From: Chthonomonadaceae bacterium | GTDB lineage: Bacteria > Armatimonadota > Chthonomonadetes > Chthonomonadales > Chthonomonadaceae | Assembly: GCA_025355115.1 (NCBI GenBank) | Contig: JANXLO010000142.1 | Coordinates: 1-9,402 of the forward strand | Direction of reading: 5' to 3' | DNA: 9,402 nucleotides | Part shown: one piece after another, positions 1 to 6,909 of the stretch | Numbering within the stretch: the first letter of the stretch is position 1 | Layout of the letters: every line of letters starts with the position of its first letter | The notes under the pieces: model-generated | Database searches by the model: none | What the model saw: only the letters and a program-made list of their open reading frames with translations | Told to the model about the DNA's origin: nothing | Translations under genes and position numbers: made by a program

Positions 1-1
1 G

Positions 2-106
2 TTGAGGGTATTTCATGAGACAGGAGATTTAACAAAAGTGGTCGATTACATCGTCGCGGAGACCGCCCTGCCATCCGGCAGCCCGATTGAAAGGGGAGCG
101 GTATGA
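2..106 (+). CDS. C-terminal fragment of a probable GCS2/YbdK-type carboxylate-amine ligase
   Basis: An open frame enters from the left edge and stops with TGA at 104-106, giving 34 residues. The stop overlaps the next start codon as ATGA, the usual sign of translational coupling, so this is probably the tail of a real gene in the same operon. The stretch reading ETGDLTKVVDYIVAET resembles the C-terminal end that I remember for GCS2-family carboxylate-amine ligases (COG2170, YbdK-like), where a 'TGDL..VVD.LV.ET' segment is common. Those enzymes form gamma-glutamyl or similar amide bonds with ATP. No catalytic part lies in the window, so the family call rests on one short motif and on a neighbourhood rich in ligases. 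The tail of another enzyme is possible. Confidence 0.5.
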   Translation: MRVFHETGDLTKVVDYIVAETALPSGSPIERGAV

Positions 107-1128
107 CGAATTCCTCATCCCTCGATGGCCTTGGCTTCGACCCGGAGTACTCCCTCGGGGCAAGAAACGCCGTAAATGTCTGCCTGCGAGTGCAGCCGCA
201 AGAGAAAGTGACCGTTATCGCGGACACCGCTTGCCTGGAAATTGCCGCCAGCCTCATCGCCGAGCTGGAGCAGCTAGGTGTCGTCTACACTCCTTTCGTG
301 CTGGAGGAGATATCCGTTCGCCCGCTAGCCGATATGCCGCAGTCCATTCTCGACGACCTCGAGAGCAGTCAGGTCAGCATATTCGCGGTTCAAGCCCAGC
401 GAAATGAACTCCGGACGAGAATGCAGATGACGGAGGTGGTCAACCGCCGCCGCATTCGTCATGCACATATGGTTAACATTGAGCCTCGCATCATGCTGGA
501 AGGCATGCGCGCCGATTTTCTGAAGGTGGACGAACTGAGTGTGCGCGTCATGGAGATCGTAACGAGGGCGAAGCGAATTCGGGCAACGACTCCCGCCGGA
601 ACCGACATCACAGCAGAGCTGAACCCCCACTACAACTGGCTGAAGACCAGTGGCATCATTAGCCCGAACAAATGGGGCAACCTGCCAGGCGGAGAGGTAT
701 TCACCACTCCACAGGAAGTCAACGGAACTTTCGTTATAGACGGTGTCGTCGGGGACTATCTGTGCGCGAAATACGGGAATTTAAAATACTCCCCGCTGAC
801 GATCCGCATCGCTGGCAACCGCCTCATCGAGGCGAGTGGCCCCGACAAGGAGCTGGAAAAAGAGTTCTGGGACTACTGCCACACCGATGCCAACAGCGAC
901 CGAGTAGGTGAGTTCGCAATCGGAACCAACATCGGACTGCATGGCGTCATCGGCAATATTCTCCAGGACGAGAAGCTGCCGGGTGTTCATATAGCGTTCG
1001 GAAACCCCTATGGCCTCCACACGGGAGCGGAGTGGGACTCCTCTACTCATATCGATGTCGTGGGTACTCGATTCTCGATATGGGCCGACGGACTGCAGAT
1101 CATGCGTGACGGCGAATTCACGGTCTGA
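103..1128 (+). CDS. M29-family (aminopeptidase T-like) metallopeptidase
   Basis: The 341-residue protein looks like a cytoplasmic metallo-aminopeptidase of peptidase family M29 (AmpS/AmpT type), which removes N-terminal residues using two metal ions. The five expected metal ligands can be placed in order: Glu198 in NLPGGEVFTTP, Glu270 in GEFAIGTN, His296 in VHIAFG, and His316 and Asp318 in THIDVV. It has no signal peptide or membrane segment. Family members are usually about 360-415 residues, so this one is slightly short, mostly N-terminal to the active-site half. The ATG at 103 has a GGGGAG ribosome site at 93-98 and overlaps the upstream stop (ATGA). Its position among ligases suggests a part in trimming or recycling the pathway's peptide product, which is inference. 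An inactive or differently specific M29 relative cannot be excluded, but the intact ligand set argues for catalysis. Confidence 0.85.
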   Translation: MTNSSSLDGLGFDPEYSLGARNAVNVCLRVQPQEKVTVIADTACLEIAASLIAELEQLGVVYTPFVLEEISVRPLADMPQSILDDLESSQVSIFAVQAQRNELRTRMQMTEVVNRRRIRHAHMVNIEPRIMLEGMRADFLKVDELSVRVMEIVTRAKRIRATTPAGTDITAELNPHYNWLKTSGIISPNKWGNLPGGEVFTTPQEVNGTFVIDGVVGDYLCAKYGNLKYSPLTIRIAGNRLIEASGPDKELEKEFWDYCHTDANSDRVGEFAIGTNIGLHGVIGNILQDEKLPGVHIAFGNPYGLHTGAEWDSSTHIDVVGTRFSIWADGLQIMRDGEFTV

Positions 1129-1132
1129 GGGG
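1126..1132 (+). promoter_or_regulatory. ribosome binding site that supports the TTG start at 1138
   Basis: TGAGGGG spans the stop codon of the peptidase gene, so the Shine-Dalgarno sequence overlaps the upstream stop. It lies 5 bases before TTG at 1138 and 17 bases before the first in-frame ATG at 1150. The spacing favours the TTG start and implies that ribosomes finishing the peptidase reinitiate on this gene. Confidence 0.55.
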
Positions 1133-1137
1133 CGCAC

Positions 1138-2307
1138 TTGATTCCCGAAATGCGGCGGCAATTCAATGCAGACTACACTCCGGAAAAGTATAATCGGTTT
1201 CTGCAGTTGGTGGAGACAGGATGCGGAATGCCCGTCACCTTTCGGCACAGCGAAACTCCGTGCTTCTTTCCGTCCGAGTTGATCGACAGAATGGCAGGCT
1301 ACGGACAGGAGATGCTTCTTTCTCTGCTCGGATACCCCGCCTATCTAGAGGCGGCCGCCGCCATCGTTCCGTCGGAATACCGCGTCGCCAATCCCGATGA
1401 TAAGCCGCTGTTCGTGCAGGTGGACTTCGGATTGACGGAGTCAGGTGAGCCGAAACTTGTCGAAATTCAAGGATTCCCGTCGCTCTACTTCTATCAGCCT
1501 TTTCTCGCCGAGTGCTATGTGGAGGCGTATGGACTCGACCCTCGCCTACAATCGCTTTTAGGCGGGTTGACCTCCGAAGGGCATTTGCAGCTTCTGCGCC
1601 AGGCGATCATTGGAGATCACGACCCCGAGAATGTCGTCCTTCTGGAGATCGATCCCTATCAACAGAAGACGCTGCCCGACTTCCTCTTGACGGAGAGAGC
1701 ATGCGGCCTCAAGATAGTCTCGCTGATGGATGTGCGTCAAGAGGGCAAAAGACTGTTCTATCCCGACTCAGGGCGACTGGTGCCGATCGAGCGGATCTAC
1801 AACCGGGTTATCGTGGATGAAATGGTTCGGAAGAGACTGACACCCCCCTTCGATTTTCGCGCTGACCTAGACGTGGAGTGGGCGGGACATCCTGACTGGT
1901 ACTACAAAATCAGCAAGTTTTCGCTCCCGTACCTAAAGCACACCGCCGTCCCGCGCACTTCATTCCTCGATCAATTGACACGGCTGCCGGATGACCTCGA
2001 AAACTATGTGCTGAAGCCACTATTTTCTTTTGCAGGAATAGGCGTGAGGATAGGGCCGGAGCGTAAGGAGATAGAGCCGATCACTGACCGCTCGCAGTAT
2101 ATTTTGCAAGAGCGAATGGATTTCGCGCCGCTCATAGAGACGCCGCACGGGCCGACCAAAGCCGAGATCAGGATAATGTATCTCTGGCAGGGAGAGAAGC
2201 CAGTGGCTCTAACCTCGCTCGTCCGGATGGGCCGAGGCAAGATGCTGGGCGTCGATCAAAATCGGGATGCAGAGTGGGTGGGCGCCTCCGCTGGCTTTAT
2301 GCTCTGA
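1138..2307 (+). CDS. ATP-grasp-like ligase with circularly permuted motif order
   Basis: This 389-residue soluble protein appears to be a peptide/amide-forming ATP-grasp enzyme. The C-terminal half carries a nucleotide-binding lysine motif, VLKPLFSFAGIGV (Lys293), then LQERMDF (Glu325), EIRIMYLW (Arg345) and a glycine-rich SLVRMGRGKMLG (Arg363). The acidic segment usually found at the end of an ATP-grasp domain instead lies early, as VDFGLTESGEPKLVEIQ (Asp96, Glu109). That order is what circularly permuted ATP-grasp enzymes (COG2308 and glutathionylspermidine synthase relatives) show. Between them lies a region rich in conserved-looking aromatics (WYYKISKFSLP, 254-264) that may be the substrate domain. 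The start is TTG, chosen by the ribosome site 5 bases upstream; ATG at 1150 would remove only four residues. Only 9 bases separate it from the peptidase gene. The substrate is unknown. Confidence 0.7.
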   Translation: MIPEMRRQFNADYTPEKYNRFLQLVETGCGMPVTFRHSETPCFFPSELIDRMAGYGQEMLLSLLGYPAYLEAAAAIVPSEYRVANPDDKPLFVQVDFGLTESGEPKLVEIQGFPSLYFYQPFLAECYVEAYGLDPRLQSLLGGLTSEGHLQLLRQAIIGDHDPENVVLLEIDPYQQKTLPDFLLTERACGLKIVSLMDVRQEGKRLFYPDSGRLVPIERIYNRVIVDEMVRKRLTPPFDFRADLDVEWAGHPDWYYKISKFSLPYLKHTAVPRTSFLDQLTRLPDDLENYVLKPLFSFAGIGVRIGPERKEIEPITDRSQYILQERMDFAPLIETPHGPTKAEIRIMYLWQGEKPVALTSLVRMGRGKMLGVDQNRDAEWVGASAGFML

Positions 2308-2374
2308 GCGAAGCTTCTCCCGAGCCAACTGATTGAACTGAAATAAGTCATCCAAGGAGAGAGTTTTCAAGCGA

Positions 2375-3085
2375 ATGCAAACCGAGTATCACAAATGGTT
2401 CAGCCCTAATCTGAACCGCAATATGGAGCTGAATGTCTACGGGCAAGGCGGCTTTCCACTGCTGGTATTTCCTACATCGATGGGCCGGTTTTACCAGTAT
2501 GCCGACATGGGAATGATCGAGGCTCGGCAGGAGAAGTATGAGCGCGGCGGACTGCAGGCGTTCTGTGTGGATAGTGTGGACGAGGAGAGCTGGTACAACA
2601 AGCACATTCCTCCTCAAGACCGAATCATCAGGCACATGCAGTACGACCGATATTTACATGACGAAGTGGTCCCCTTCCTGCGGAGCAAGAACTCCGCTCC
2701 GAAATTCGCCGTGACAGGCTGCAGCTTTGGCGGTTATCACTCCGCCAACTTCGGCCTTAAATACCCCGGTCTTGTCTCGCATATCATCAGCTTCGGGGGC
2801 GCATTCGACATCAAGCAGTTTCTCGGCGGCTACTACAACGAAAATGCCTATTTCAACAATCCGATAGACTTTATTGCCGGAACGAGCGACAACGTTCAAC
2901 TGGATCGGTATCGCGCGCAGGAAATCGTGCTTGCGACCGGGGAAACCGACATCTGCCTGCCGCAGAACCTGCGGTTCGCAGATGTCCTGGCGCGTAAATG
3001 CATTCCCTGCAAGCTTGACGTTTGGGGCAACGGAACGGGACACGACTGGCCCTGGTGGCAGGCGATGGCTGTCAAATATCTGTAG
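2375..3085 (+). CDS. Small alpha/beta-hydrolase esterase (COG4947-like)
   Basis: The 236-residue protein has the layout of a cytoplasmic serine esterase with an alpha/beta-hydrolase fold, close to what I recall as COG4947. The nucleophile elbow is GCSFGG with Ser117, the acid is probably Asp192 in ATGETD, and the histidine is His223 in GTGHDWPWW near the C-terminus. The N-terminal strand run PLLVFPTSMGRFYQY is also typical of this group. There is no signal peptide. The ATG at 2375 is the only reasonable start; its AAGGAGAGAG ribosome site at 2354-2363 is rather far upstream. It sits 67 bases after the permuted ATP-grasp gene and 14 bases before the second ATP-grasp gene, so the three are almost certainly cotranscribed. 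It may release a carrier- or ester-linked intermediate, or hydrolyse the product. That role is inference. Confidence 0.82.
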   Translation: MQTEYHKWFSPNLNRNMELNVYGQGGFPLLVFPTSMGRFYQYADMGMIEARQEKYERGGLQAFCVDSVDEESWYNKHIPPQDRIIRHMQYDRYLHDEVVPFLRSKNSAPKFAVTGCSFGGYHSANFGLKYPGLVSHIISFGGAFDIKQFLGGYYNENAYFNNPIDFIAGTSDNVQLDRYRAQEIVLATGETDICLPQNLRFADVLARKCIPCKLDVWGNGTGHDWPWWQAMAVKYL

Positions 3086-3093
3086 AAGGAGAG
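3085..3093 (+). promoter_or_regulatory. ribosome binding site that fixes the GTG start at 3100
   Basis: GAAGGAGAG begins at the last base of the esterase stop codon and lies 6 bases before GTG at 3100. This strong match decides the start of the second ATP-grasp gene. The longer in-frame reading from 3022 would run 26 codons inside the esterase gene with no comparable ribosome site. Confidence 0.75.
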
Positions 3094-3099
3094 TCAGGC

Positions 3100-4065
3100 G
3101 TGAAAAAGATCGGCATACTTTATGGCAAAGAGGACACCTTTCCTCACGCTCTTGCTGAGTGCATCAACGCGAGGGGCGTCAAGGAGATAATCGCGGAGAG
3201 CCTACAGGTTGGCGGCGTCATTATGGACGAGCCGAGCGGCTACCGCGTCATCATCGACCGCATTTCGCAGGACATCCCGTTCTATCGGGCTTTTCTCAAA
3301 AACGCTGTTCTGAGCGGAACGACGGTGATAAACAACCCCTTCTGGTGGTCGGCGGATGATAAATTCTTCAACTACGCGCTGGCATCGAAGATCGGTGTGG
3401 CGATTCCGCGCACGGTTCTGCTGCCCAACAAGGAGCATACGCCGGACACGTCGGCCAAGTCGTATCGTAATCTGCACTATCCTCTGGACTGGGCCAAGAT
3501 CTTCGACTATGTTGGCTTTCCCGCCTTTCTCAAGCCTCACAGCGGCGGCGGCTGGAAGCATGTATACAAAGTGGACTCGCCTGAAGAGTTCTTCTACGCG
3601 TATGCGAAGACGGGCGACCTGTGCATGACTCTGCAGCAGGGGATAGATTTCGACGACTACTTCCGCTGCTATGTCATTGGGCAACGGAACGTTCATGTCA
3701 TGCGCTACGACCCCCGTCGTCCTCACGCCGAGCGCTATGTCTTGGATGCTCCGCCCATCGAGCCAGCCATGCTAGAGCGCGTGACCGGCGACTGCTTGAA
3801 TATCTGCCGCGCGCTTGGCTACGATATGAACACCGTCGAATTTGCTGTCCAGGACGGCATTCCCTATGCAATCGATTTCCTTAACCCCGCGCCTGACGCC
3901 GATCTCGCCTCCGTCGGTCAGGAAAACTTCGACTGGATGGTCAACGCGATGGCAGACCTCGCCATCGATGAGGCCGAAAAGCCGCTGAAGCTGCCAAAGG
4001 ACTATCGATGGTCTGCATTCCTGGACTCGAGTCCCATTCCGGGTAGAGTTCCGAAACCGAAATGA
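3100..4065 (+). CDS. RimK-like ATP-grasp carboxylate-amine ligase
   Basis: The protein is 321 residues from the GTG at 3100. It opens with a beta strand (KKIGILYGKED) like the pre-ATP-grasp fold of RimK and D-Ala-D-Ala ligase relatives. ATP-grasp landmarks follow in normal order: DDKFF (Lys88) then IGVAIPRTVLLP; the lysine and glycine loop FLKPHSGGGWKHVYKV (Lys145); a basic residue in YFRCYVIG (Arg189); and the metal-binding end, Glu247 in TVEFAV with Asp259 and Asn262 in AIDFLNPAPD. Such enzymes activate a carboxylate as acyl phosphate and join it to an amine. The final motif is DxxN rather than the usual ExN. It follows the esterase gene by 14 bases and is the last gene of the cluster. The acceptor and donor are not readable from sequence; its partner genes suggest a peptide-like metabolite rather than a protein-modifying role. 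Confidence 0.85.
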   Translation: MKKIGILYGKEDTFPHALAECINARGVKEIIAESLQVGGVIMDEPSGYRVIIDRISQDIPFYRAFLKNAVLSGTTVINNPFWWSADDKFFNYALASKIGVAIPRTVLLPNKEHTPDTSAKSYRNLHYPLDWAKIFDYVGFPAFLKPHSGGGWKHVYKVDSPEEFFYAYAKTGDLCMTLQQGIDFDDYFRCYVIGQRNVHVMRYDPRRPHAERYVLDAPPIEPAMLERVTGDCLNICRALGYDMNTVEFAVQDGIPYAIDFLNPAPDADLASVGQENFDWMVNAMADLAIDEAEKPLKLPKDYRWSAFLDSSPIPGRVPKPK

Positions 4066-4160
4066 GTATCTGTACTTTTCCCCGGTCGCCACAGACAAAT
4101 GTATAGCGGAATTGCAGGAGTCTGGCGTACCTGCCGGTGCCGTGCGCGTATAGGTTGTAT

Positions 4161-6008
4161 ATGCCATCACCAGCGGTTGAAGAGAAATTAGGGACGCTGC
4201 CGACTCGTCCGGGATGCTATCTGCATAAGGATGCTAGCGGCAAGATTATCTATGTCGGCAAGGCTATCAACCTTCGGAACAGAGTTCGCTCGTACTTTCA
4301 GAAGGGGGCTAACCATACCCCGAAGGTACGCCGCCTTGTCTCCCACATCGCCGACTTCGAGTACATCGTCTGCGACAGCGAGCTCGAAGCGCTCGTCCTT
4401 GAATGCACCCTCATCAAGAAGCATCAGCCGCATTACAACGTTCGGCTGCGCGACGATAAGCAGTACCCCTATCTATGCCTTACCGTCAGTGAGCCGTATC
4501 CCCGCCTGATGTTGGTGCGGCGCGTGCGGCAAGACAACAACCGCTATTTCGGCCCTTACCCCAACTCACGCGCTGTCTACTCCACCATGGAGCTCATCAA
4601 TCGTCTCTTCCCCCTCATTTCGTGCGGCAAGAGTTTTGACGGCAGGCCAATGCAGAAGCCCTGCCTCTATCATCATCTGGGGCAGTGTCTGGCTCCTTGC
4701 GCCGGGCTTGCCGACAAGGCGGAGTACGGGCTCTCAGTCAAGGATGTCGGGGACTTTCTGGAGGGCAAGCAGGAGCAGATTATCCGTAAGCTCCGCAGCG
4801 AAATGGCGGAGGCCTCGGACAACCTCGAGTTCGAGCGGGCTGCTCGGCTTCGCGATCGCCTCCAGGGGGTGGAGGAGGTTCTGCAGCGACAGAAAGTCAT
4901 CACAAACGATCTGATCGATCAGGATGTGATCGCGGTCGTCGAGGACGATACGGGCTTGAATGGCGCCTGCGTCCAGATGTTCTTTATTCGCGGCGGCAAG
5001 CTCATTGGCCAGAGCCACTATCTCGTGGAGGGAACCGGCGAAGAGACTCAGAGCGAGGTCGTCTCACAGTTCGTTACGCAGTACTATCAGGGTGCGAACT
5101 TCATTCCACAGGAGATTCTCCTCCCCTGTGACATGGACGAGATCGCCATCGTCCAGAGCTGGCTTCGTCAGAAGAAGGGGCGGAAAGTCGAGATCAGCGT
5201 CCCCGTCCGTGGCGACAAAAAACGGCTCGTCGATATGGCGACTGAGAACGCAGGTCATGCACTGGAGCAGATGAAAGCTGAGATGCGCGCGAAGCTCGGC
5301 AGCACCGAGCGTGCCCTGAAGGAGCTAGCCGAGGCGCTGGGCCTCGCGGAGCCTCCCAAGCGCATCGAGTGTTTCGACATCTCCAACACGCAGGGGGAGA
5401 ATCAGGTTGCCTCGATGGTCGTCTGCGAAAACGGCCACATGAACAAACAGGAGTACCGGCGCTTCAAGATCAAGCGCGAAGACAGCAAGCCCAATGACTT
5501 CGCCAGCATGAAGGAAGTAGTGCTTCGCCGCCTTCTGGAGGCGAAGAGCGACAATCCGCGATTCAACCGCCTGCCCGATCTGTTGATTGTCGATGGCGGG
5601 CGTGGGCAGGTCTCTTCTGCCTTGGCGGCGATGGAGGAGGCGGGAATCGCGGTTCCGCTAGCTGGTCTCGCAAAGCAGTTCGAGCACCTCTTCTTGCCCG
5701 ATGAACCTGATCCCGTCATTTTGTCCCGCACATCGCAGGCACTCTATCTTGTTCAGCGCATCCGCGACGAGGCCCACCGCTTCGCCAATACTTTTCAGGC
5801 GCAGCTACGCGGCAAAAAGGCCACCCACTCTGTCCTCGACGATATCCCCGGCATAGGCCCCAAGCGCCGCAAAGCTCTTCAGCTTCACTTCGGCAGCGTC
5901 CGCAAAATGAAAGAACTAGCTGTTGCGGAACTCGCAGAGGCTCCTGGTATGACCCTCAAACTCGCCGAAATAGTCTACGATCACCTCCACGCCGACCCAC
6001 CTCATTAG
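4161..6008 (+). CDS. uvrC: UvrABC system protein C (excinuclease subunit)
   Basis: UvrC makes both incisions in nucleotide excision repair after UvrA/UvrB mark the lesion. From ATG 4161 the protein is 615 residues, normal for the family. Order: GIY-YIG nuclease (GCY 18-20, YVG 31-33, Arg39, Glu76) for the 3' cut; four cysteines at 155, 168, 176 and 180, placed like the iron-sulphur cysteines of E. coli UvrC; a UVR segment (about 203-238) that contacts UvrB; the RNase H-like 5' nuclease with Asp406 (FDISN), Asp478 (VDGG) and His539 (DEAHRFA); and helix-hairpin-helix repeats from about 560. An in-frame GTG at 4137 would add eight residues, but ATG 4161 begins nearer to the usual family start; its TAGG ribosome site is weak. 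The 95 bases after the ATP-grasp gene show no convincing promoter or terminator, so readthrough from the upstream operon is possible. Confidence 0.97.
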   Translation: MPSPAVEEKLGTLPTRPGCYLHKDASGKIIYVGKAINLRNRVRSYFQKGANHTPKVRRLVSHIADFEYIVCDSELEALVLECTLIKKHQPHYNVRLRDDKQYPYLCLTVSEPYPRLMLVRRVRQDNNRYFGPYPNSRAVYSTMELINRLFPLISCGKSFDGRPMQKPCLYHHLGQCLAPCAGLADKAEYGLSVKDVGDFLEGKQEQIIRKLRSEMAEASDNLEFERAARLRDRLQGVEEVLQRQKVITNDLIDQDVIAVVEDDTGLNGACVQMFFIRGGKLIGQSHYLVEGTGEETQSEVVSQFVTQYYQGANFIPQEILLPCDMDEIAIVQSWLRQKKGRKVEISVPVRGDKKRLVDMATENAGHALEQMKAEMRAKLGSTERALKELAEALGLAEPPKRIECFDISNTQGENQVASMVVCENGHMNKQEYRRFKIKREDSKPNDFASMKEVVLRRLLEAKSDNPRFNRLPDLLIVDGGRGQVSSALAAMEEAGIAVPLAGLAKQFEHLFLPDEPDPVILSRTSQALYLVQRIRDEAHRFANTFQAQLRGKKATHSVLDDIPGIGPKRRKALQLHFGSVRKMKELAVAELAEAPGMTLKLAEIVYDHLHADPPH

Positions 6009-6037
6009 AGCAGTTCACAGGAACTTCAGCCGTCCGT

Positions 6038-6101
6038 GCAGAAAGCAGGAGGAAGAAGGAAGGAGAGATCGCGCGCACGCGAGCTTCCCCCTCCTTTTTG
6101 C
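6038..6101 (+). terminator. compound hairpin after uvrC, probable transcription terminator
   Basis: Bases 6038-6055 (GCAGAAAGCAGGAGGAAG) pair with 6084-6101 (CTTCCCCCTCCTTTTTGC): 15 Watson-Crick pairs, one G-U pair and two mismatches. The enclosed 28 bases hold a second perfect hairpin, TCGCG at 6069-6073 with CGCGA at 6078-6082 around a CGCA loop. A shorter pairing of the AAGGA at 6060-6064 with TCCTT at 6092-6096 would leave a short run of T free, as an intrinsic terminator needs. It begins 30 bases after the uvrC stop and lies upstream of the response-regulator promoter, which fits a terminator separating the units. The T-run is short and partly inside the long stem, so efficiency is uncertain. 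Confidence 0.55.
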
Positions 6102-6157
6102 ACTTCCCTACTGTCCGTTCCTTATTCTCGCTTTCGTTGATTGAGCATTGGGTGAAT

Positions 6158-6187
6158 TTGGGGGATTGGCGGGCAGGGCGGTATACT
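6158..6187 (+). promoter_or_regulatory. candidate sigma-70 promoter of the two-component operon
   Basis: A TATACT -10 box at 6182-6187 is preceded, across an 18-base spacer, by TTGGGG at 6158-6163, which keeps only the TTG half of a -35 box. The predicted transcript would start near 6194, about 30 bases before the response-regulator ATG. The weak -35 would fit a promoter that needs an activator, perhaps the regulator itself. ATTG-like steps at 6140, 6147, 6156 and 6165 precede it but are too short to call an operator. Confidence 0.5.
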
Positions 6188-6224
6188 GTGAGAAGTGCAT
6201 GGAAGTCCGAGATGGGGTAGCGCT

Positions 6225-6905
6225 ATGCGGATACTGGTTGTCGAGGATGAAAAGAAGGTTGCTAGTTTTCTGAAGCAGGGGCTTGAGCAGTCGTCGTATA
6301 CCGTCGATGTCGTGCATACCGGCGAAGAGGGTCTGGAGCATGCACTTATCAATGAGTATGCGGCTATCGTGCTGGATATCATGCTTCCGGGACGCGACGG
6401 GTTTTCGGTCGTCCGGGAACTGCGCCATCGTGGGGTCACTTCACCAGTGCTCGCGCTCACAGCACGCAGTGCTTTGGAGGATAGAGTGCAGGGTCTCGAC
6501 AGCGGGTGCGACGACTATTTGCCCAAGCCCTTCGCGTTCGATGAGCTGCTTGCCCGCCTGCGAGCTCTCTTGAGGAGGCAGTCGAACGCCAATCGCATGC
6601 CGCGCCAGGAGTATGCGGGCCTGTCGCTTGATCCCGCCACCCGTGCTGTTCACCGCGATGGGCGAAGCATAGAGTTAACTAATAAAGAGTATGCTCTCCT
6701 CGAACTGCTATTGCGTCATCCTGGTCAAGTCTATACTCGAACCGCGATTCTTGAGAGCGTATGGGGCTATGATTTCGATGCCAGCAGCAATGTACTGGAG
6801 GTATACATGAACTTCCTGCGCAAAAAAGTGGACGCACAGGCAGCGAAGAAGCTGCTGCATACAGTGCGCGGGGTAGGATACGTCCTGCGTGAAGAGCCGG
6901 AGTAG
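6225..6905 (+). CDS. OmpR/PhoB-family response regulator
   Basis: This 226-residue cytoplasmic transcription factor is the output half of a two-component system. The receiver domain (1 to about 115) has the acidic pair Glu7/Asp8 in VVEDE, phosphoacceptor Asp51 in LDIMLPG, Thr79 in LALTARSA and Lys101 in LPKPF, so phosphorylation chemistry is intact. A winged-helix DNA-binding domain (about 128-222) follows, with LTNKEYALLELLLRHPG, the SNVLEVYMNFLRKK recognition region and the closing VRGVGYVL wing. These features match the CusR/CopR/QseB branch of the family. ATG 6225 has GATGGGG at 6211-6217 about 7 bases upstream; an in-frame GTG at 6195 would add ten residues that look unlike a receiver. 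The kinase gene begins 4 bases after the stop. No target gene is evident beside it, so the regulon is unknown. Confidence 0.95.
   Translation: MRILVVEDEKKVASFLKQGLEQSSYTVDVVHTGEEGLEHALINEYAAIVLDIMLPGRDGFSVVRELRHRGVTSPVLALTARSALEDRVQGLDSGCDDYLPKPFAFDELLARLRALLRRQSNANRMPRQEYAGLSLDPATRAVHRDGRSIELTNKEYALLELLLRHPGQVYTRTAILESVWGYDFDASSNVLEVYMNFLRKKVDAQAAKKLLHTVRGVGYVLREEPE
6899..6902 (+). promoter_or_regulatory. ribosome binding site that favours the GTG start of the kinase
   Basis: GGAG lies directly before the response-regulator stop codon and 7 bases before GTG 6910. The later in-frame ATG at 6970 has its nearest purine-rich site (GGGAGGG, 6947-6953) 16 bases away, which is too far for good initiation. 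GTG 6889, which overlaps the regulator gene, has no clear site. Confidence 0.45.
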
Positions 6906-6909
6906 GCGA

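Noticed and set aside
781..1248. Minus-strand open frame of 155 residues
   Set aside because: It lies opposite the M29 peptidase and the start of the next gene, shows no family motif, and is explained as a shadow of codon use.
2310..2317. Palindrome GAAGCTTC after the permuted ATP-grasp gene
   Set aside because: Eight bases with no loop or T-run; too short for a terminator and likely by chance.
3022..3099. Longer N-terminus for the second ATP-grasp ligase
   Set aside because: It would overlap the esterase by 64 bases, has no ribosome site, and the added residues do not look like a ligase N-terminus. GTG 3100 has a strong site and starts at the first beta strand.
3202..3726. Minus-strand open frame of 174 residues
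   Set aside because: It is antisense to the ATP-grasp motifs and has no recognisable domain.
4102..4107. TATAGC as a -10 box for uvrC
   Set aside because: No acceptable -35 box lies 16-18 bases upstream and there is no proper extended -10 TGn element.
6139..6168. ATTG-type steps before the response-regulator promoter as a regulator binding array
   Set aside because: The units are only four to five bases long and unevenly spaced; without other sites for comparison they cannot be told from chance.
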